Source: Schizochytrium sp. TIO01 (taxonomy: Eukaryota; Sar; Bigyra; Thraustochytrida; Thraustochytriidae). Taken from it: 64,000 nucleotides of DNA. The number at the start of each line of letters is the position of its first letter. Positions within the stretch are counted from its first letter, which is position 1. The notes under the pieces were generated by a model. That model was not told where the DNA came from, made no database searches, and was given only the letters and a program-made list of their open reading frames with translations. The DNA lies in contig SMSO01000035.1 of the NCBI GenBank assembly GCA_004764695.1, forward strand, positions 2,416,001 to 2,480,000, in the 5' to 3' direction. Made by a program: the position numbers and the translations under genes. Below, piece by piece: positions 60,723-64,000 of the stretch.

Positions 60723-61262
60723 AGAAAGGAAAAGGCGAATGACTTCAGCGTTACGGCCACTCTGGGCGCCTTGCAGAACGGGATGGAGAGCGCGGACAAG
60801 GCGCTGCCGAGGCTGCGAGGACAGACAGAGAGACAGACAGACAGGAAGCGGCTCGAAGATACCGCCGAGTTCGTGAGATGCCTGCGACGCGTGCTGCTCG
60901 GAGAGCGGCGGCACGTCTGATGAGCGGACTATCGACCCTGTCGTGAGCGAGCGTCGAGGAGGACGCCGCCGACGACCCCGAAGAGAACTGGATTCAAACG
61001 CGGTCTGCGGCGCTCGAGGACGACGAGGACGACGACGAGGACGAGGAGCAGCAGCAGCAGCAGGCCCGTGTCGCCTTGCTGGAGATGGCCGCGATCCTCG
61101 CCGACGTCACGGACGGAGTCGCCAAGGAAGGCGATCGATCGGCTGGTCTTGAATTTGAACCAAGCGGAGCGAGCTCTTGAAATTGAAGTTGAACTTGAAG
61201 TTGTTGAAGTTGTTGAGCTTCTTGAGCTGGCCGAGCCCGAAGACAATGGACCGACCGACTGA
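60723..61262 (+). pseudogene. Broken GC-rich gene: helical region, acidic/poly-Gln tract, coiled-coil tail
   Basis: Three plus-strand segments read naturally in successive phases. Frame A, 60723-60920 (65 codons): DFSVTATLGALQNGMESADK, then RLEDTAEFVRCLRRVLLGER. Frame B, 60947-61180 (77 codons): an acidic run of Asp/Glu codons (61011-61043), five Gln, then ARVALLEMAAILADVTDGVA. Frame C, about 61119-61262: AIDRLVLNLNQAERALEIEV and a Leu/Val-Glu repeat, stop TGA. Each segment is strongly helical with heptad-like spacing. The order A-B-C suggests one protein with two frame breaks; an ACAG run (60825-60843) lies inside A. BAR-like or other coiled-coil domains are possible but not shown. Minus and other plus frames are open because of high GC. 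Confidence 0.42.
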
Positions 61263-62043
61263 CTGACTGACTGACTTCACGACCACGAGCAGAAAGGCGA
61301 AGGACGAATCGACAACGGGCGGAGAGGATTATTGAGCCTCCTCGGCGGCGCTACTGGTTCAAGTCCACGGGCACGGACAGCCAGAGCGGAGGACTGACTG
61401 AAAGACTGAAAGACGGCTGACTCTGACAGACAGATCCTCAGATCCTCAGATCCTTACAGCGAGCGAGCGAGCTAGCTAGCTAGTCTGAGAAGAAGCTAGC
61501 TGCCTGAACGCCAGGGCTCGAGGTCTTCTCCAAGCAGCTCTGGCTGGCGGCATGCATCCACGGCGACGACGACGCGGTCAGTCAGTTAGTCAGTCAGTCA
61601 GTCAGTCACCGCCTCTTCTCTCTGCGAGAACCGGAATCCGCCGTTCCACAAATTCCGGCAGGGTTGAAGGTTATGCATTGTGCGTACATGCGCAGGTTTA
61701 GAGGGAAGAGCCTCGCTCTGCTTCGGCGTCGTGACCTGCTTCGTCTCTCTCGACACGCCTCCTGGCTTCGAATGTTGGCTCTCTCTCTCTCTCAGGTTGG
61801 GCCTGAAGAACCTGAAGGCTGCTGCTGCTGCTGCTGCTGCTTGGAAAGCTCTGTGTGCTCGCAGAACGACGCTGCTTTAGGCCGGCTGGTTAAACTGTGG
61901 TCTTTGGAGCCCAGCGGACCAGAACCGGTTCCGCTAAAGGCAGCCTCGTCTTTCTACTTGGGAGAACCGCAGTGTACATTCATACATTCAGTCAGTCAGC
62001 CAGTGTGCGTGGGGTTCGTGTTCTCTTCGGCGCCTTTTGGGGC

Positions 62044-62044
<1 letters not shown>
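61263..62044. other. GC-rich, repeat-laden DNA, no gene called
   Basis: Holds GACT runs (61255-61277 and, as GTCA, 61577-61609), GCGA/GCTA runs (61461-61485), a CTCTCTCTCTCTCAG stretch (61783-61797) that resembles a splice acceptor, and a CTG run (61819-61841). Downstream of the CAG, LVKLWSLEPSGPEPVPLKA (about 61890-61945) looks protein-like, but no gene can be assembled. Confidence 0.4.
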
Positions 62045-62097
<53 letters not shown>

Positions 62098-62106
62098 CTT
62101 TCTTTT
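62045..62106. repeat. (TTTC)n tetranucleotide array
   Basis: About 13 TTTC units followed by CTTTCTTTTC; a pure pyrimidine strand. The Phe/Leu/Ser translation is an artefact. Confidence 0.95.
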
Positions 62107-64000
62107 CTGAACGAAACGAAGAATTGCTTCTCTTTCCATTTATTGGATAGGTGGAAGGATGGATTTTATACGGCAAGAAGAAGAAGAAGAAGAAGCAACG
62201 GAAGGAGCCCGTTCCTTTGACTGTTTGACTTTGTTGTGTGAGTTGTCTGTCTCCACACGTTGCCTTTAGCGGTATGTATGTGCCAGCACGCCGCAAAGAA
62301 GGGCTCGACAGCGGATTAGAGAATAACCCCGGAAAGGATCCAAACGGTCGAGCGATAGGTTTCTTGAACGAGGCCTCGCCGCATACAAGTCTCCGGAGGA
62401 GAACCGCAAGAACCGGAGTTTCGCAGCAAATGGTACTAGTTCTGCTTTTACCTCTACAATAGCAATAGTAGGGAAGAGTAATAGTAGGATTATTACCGCC
62501 GGCAGTGTTTTGGCTATGAACTGCAGTTAGCGCTTCCTGAAGGATTGGCAGTTCTTTGGAATAAATACAGAGTTAATATTGCAAGGACTATGAAAGAACC
62601 AAGGTGAGAGTTGAACTACCTCTGTACAACTCCTATTCGCGAGATGGTCGAAGCATGAATGCAAGCAGCAGTCAGATGAGCCAAAGCGCGGCATGGACTT
62701 GATGAAGCCAAGCTTCTTCATCATCAAACAAACAAACAAACAAACAAACAAACAAAACAAACAAACAAACTAGAGGTCAAGTAGTCCAGAAATAACAGCC
62801 GAGATTCGGCTCAGGAGTCCTTCTTAGAGTCCTTCTTAGAGAACCGCACAATCAGCAGCAGCACTAAAGGGATAAGCAAGTAAGAGCCTCTGCTCAACTC
62901 GCACTACCAGTCTAGAAAACCACTGGATCATGGAATTGTCGTCGAGCAACTTGGCTCTCTGAATATAATCTACTACCTAGTGTAGCTTGACCCGACGACT
63001 ATCAAGCAAAGCAAAAGGGAGGCGGAGCAGAGAGAACATCAACGATGAGCCGTTCCTTATACTGCAGGAAGTCCGTATGTAGCAATAGTAGAGTCGATAC
63101 GTAGTAGGATTTCAGATACGCGCTTGCCAGAAAGCCTGTGCAGGAAAGTTAGGGCGTGCTGCGAGCAGATTTTTGTTGGTTTGTTTGTTTGTTCGTTTGT
63201 TTGTTTGTTCTCGCTAAGTTCGGACTGGCTCGCCGAGCCGGTGCTGTGCTGTAGCTCAGCCGCGACTCCTGAGGGTTGGTCAACGAAGCTAAGAACAGTC
63301 AGGTAAACTTTGGAAACTCCGATCTAGCTCGTCTGGCAGATTTGCGAGAGATGACTTCACAGAGACGAGATTTTTTTATTTACTATTTTTTACTCCGTTA
63401 CTTTTTTTTGTTTCTTCTCTAGAGTAGCTCTTGAAAGGTGTCTTCTCTTCGTTTAAGAAATTCTGTCAACAGCCCTAAAGTTGAAAAATCGCGTGTTTTC
63501 ATAGTCTGAAATGTCATGGCGATAACGAAGTAAACAACTTAAGCTACCTCAACAGGCTCTGCCTAGAAAGGTGTCTTCCAGGGCTGGATATACTTTCTCC
63601 TGGCAGCAGGCAGGAGTAGGCACCTACTGTTATCAACAGTTTCAATTTTTGCATTACTATTTACCGGAAAGAACGTCTTTTGATTGTTCTATAGTTTAGA
63701 AACTAATCACCGAGATCTAATTTGCTCAGCATTAAGCAAAATTCTTCTTTTACAAAAACCAGTTATAAACCTAAAGTTCTGACGAAGAGCACATATTTTT
63801 TCCAGCGTGATCTAGTCACTTCTCAAAGTGAACAAATCGCATACAAACTATGATGGGAAAACCTAGCTTCTGAATTGCCTTATCAGATAATTCTCCCTGC
63901 TCATGTTCCTTCCCAAACTCACTCATGGCCGTAGTAAAATTGATTCAAGGGTCACGCAGCGCATAATGACTTTTTGTTTCTCTAATTCGGATAGAAAAGC
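62107..64000. other. Intergenic DNA with AAAC and TTTG repeats, no supported gene
   Basis: AAAC run (62726-62771) and TTTG/TTCG run (63179-63209) are complementary motifs about 400 bp apart. GAGTCCTTCTTA occurs twice in tandem at about 62815-62838. Frames at 62238-62462 and 62527-62760 have no motif. The window ends in plain AT-rich DNA. Confidence 0.55.
62726..62771. repeat. (AAAC)n tetranucleotide array
   Basis: About eleven AAAC units with one AAAAC slip near the end. Confidence 0.93.

Overview
The window is nuclear DNA of a gene-sparse eukaryote. Genes lie far apart, at least one is split by GT-AG introns of about 320-370 nt, and one transcript has an AATAAA polyadenylation signal. There are no operons, no ribosome-binding-site logic, and no recognisable tRNA, rRNA, CRISPR array, phage, virus or complete transposon. 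Simple repeats, mostly of 4-bp period, are scattered throughout. The lineage is not resolved. A stramenopile, such as a thraustochytrid-like protist, would fit the CxxxxC...CxxH zinc-finger protein and the EF-hand carrier, but this is inference only.

Four loci are recognised with good support. (1) 5059-7291(+) is a three-exon, calcium-regulated mitochondrial carrier of the SCaMC/APC type (EF-hands plus three carrier repeats). (2) 10816-11881(-) is an NAD(P)-dependent reductase of the dihydroflavonol-reductase-like SDR family, split by a one-base frame slip in an A5 run. (3) 22377-23379(+) is a divergent carrier-fold membrane protein with an apparent secretory signal peptide; it too is broken by a one-base frame change near its 3' end. 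(4) 34749-35774(-) is a 341-aa nuclear-looking protein with a Q/H-rich N-terminus, basic stretches and a single WRKY19-type CxxxxC...CxxH zinc finger, probably a transcriptional regulator. No pathway links the four: each is an isolated transcription unit.

Between them lie decayed or unresolved coding pieces. The clearest is 8299-9484(+), one long plus-strand frame with two in-frame stops followed by a convincing small intron (9068-9179). Weaker candidates are at 39953-40273(-), 42201-43596(-), 53861-54402(+), 56406-56817(+), 58737-59060(+) and 60723-61262(+).

Layout. 1-1600: tetranucleotide repeat, AT repeat, then a GC-rich island. 1.6-5 kb: intergenic. 5-7.4 kb: mitochondrial carrier. 8.3-9.5 kb: pseudogene. 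10.8-11.9 kb: reductase. 15-22 kb: a repeat-laden stretch with several GC-rich islands, a 16-bp minisatellite and a 28-copy AAGC array. 22.4-23.4 kb: secretory carrier-like gene. 23.4-34.7 kb: AT-rich intergenic DNA. 34.7-35.8 kb: zinc-finger gene. 36-60 kb: AT-rich intergenic DNA with a few coding-like relics. 60.7-62.1 kb: a last GC-rich island with a broken acidic/coiled-coil coding region and repeats. Several GC islands carry the same unusual hexamer pattern, which would encode (Leu-Glu)n.
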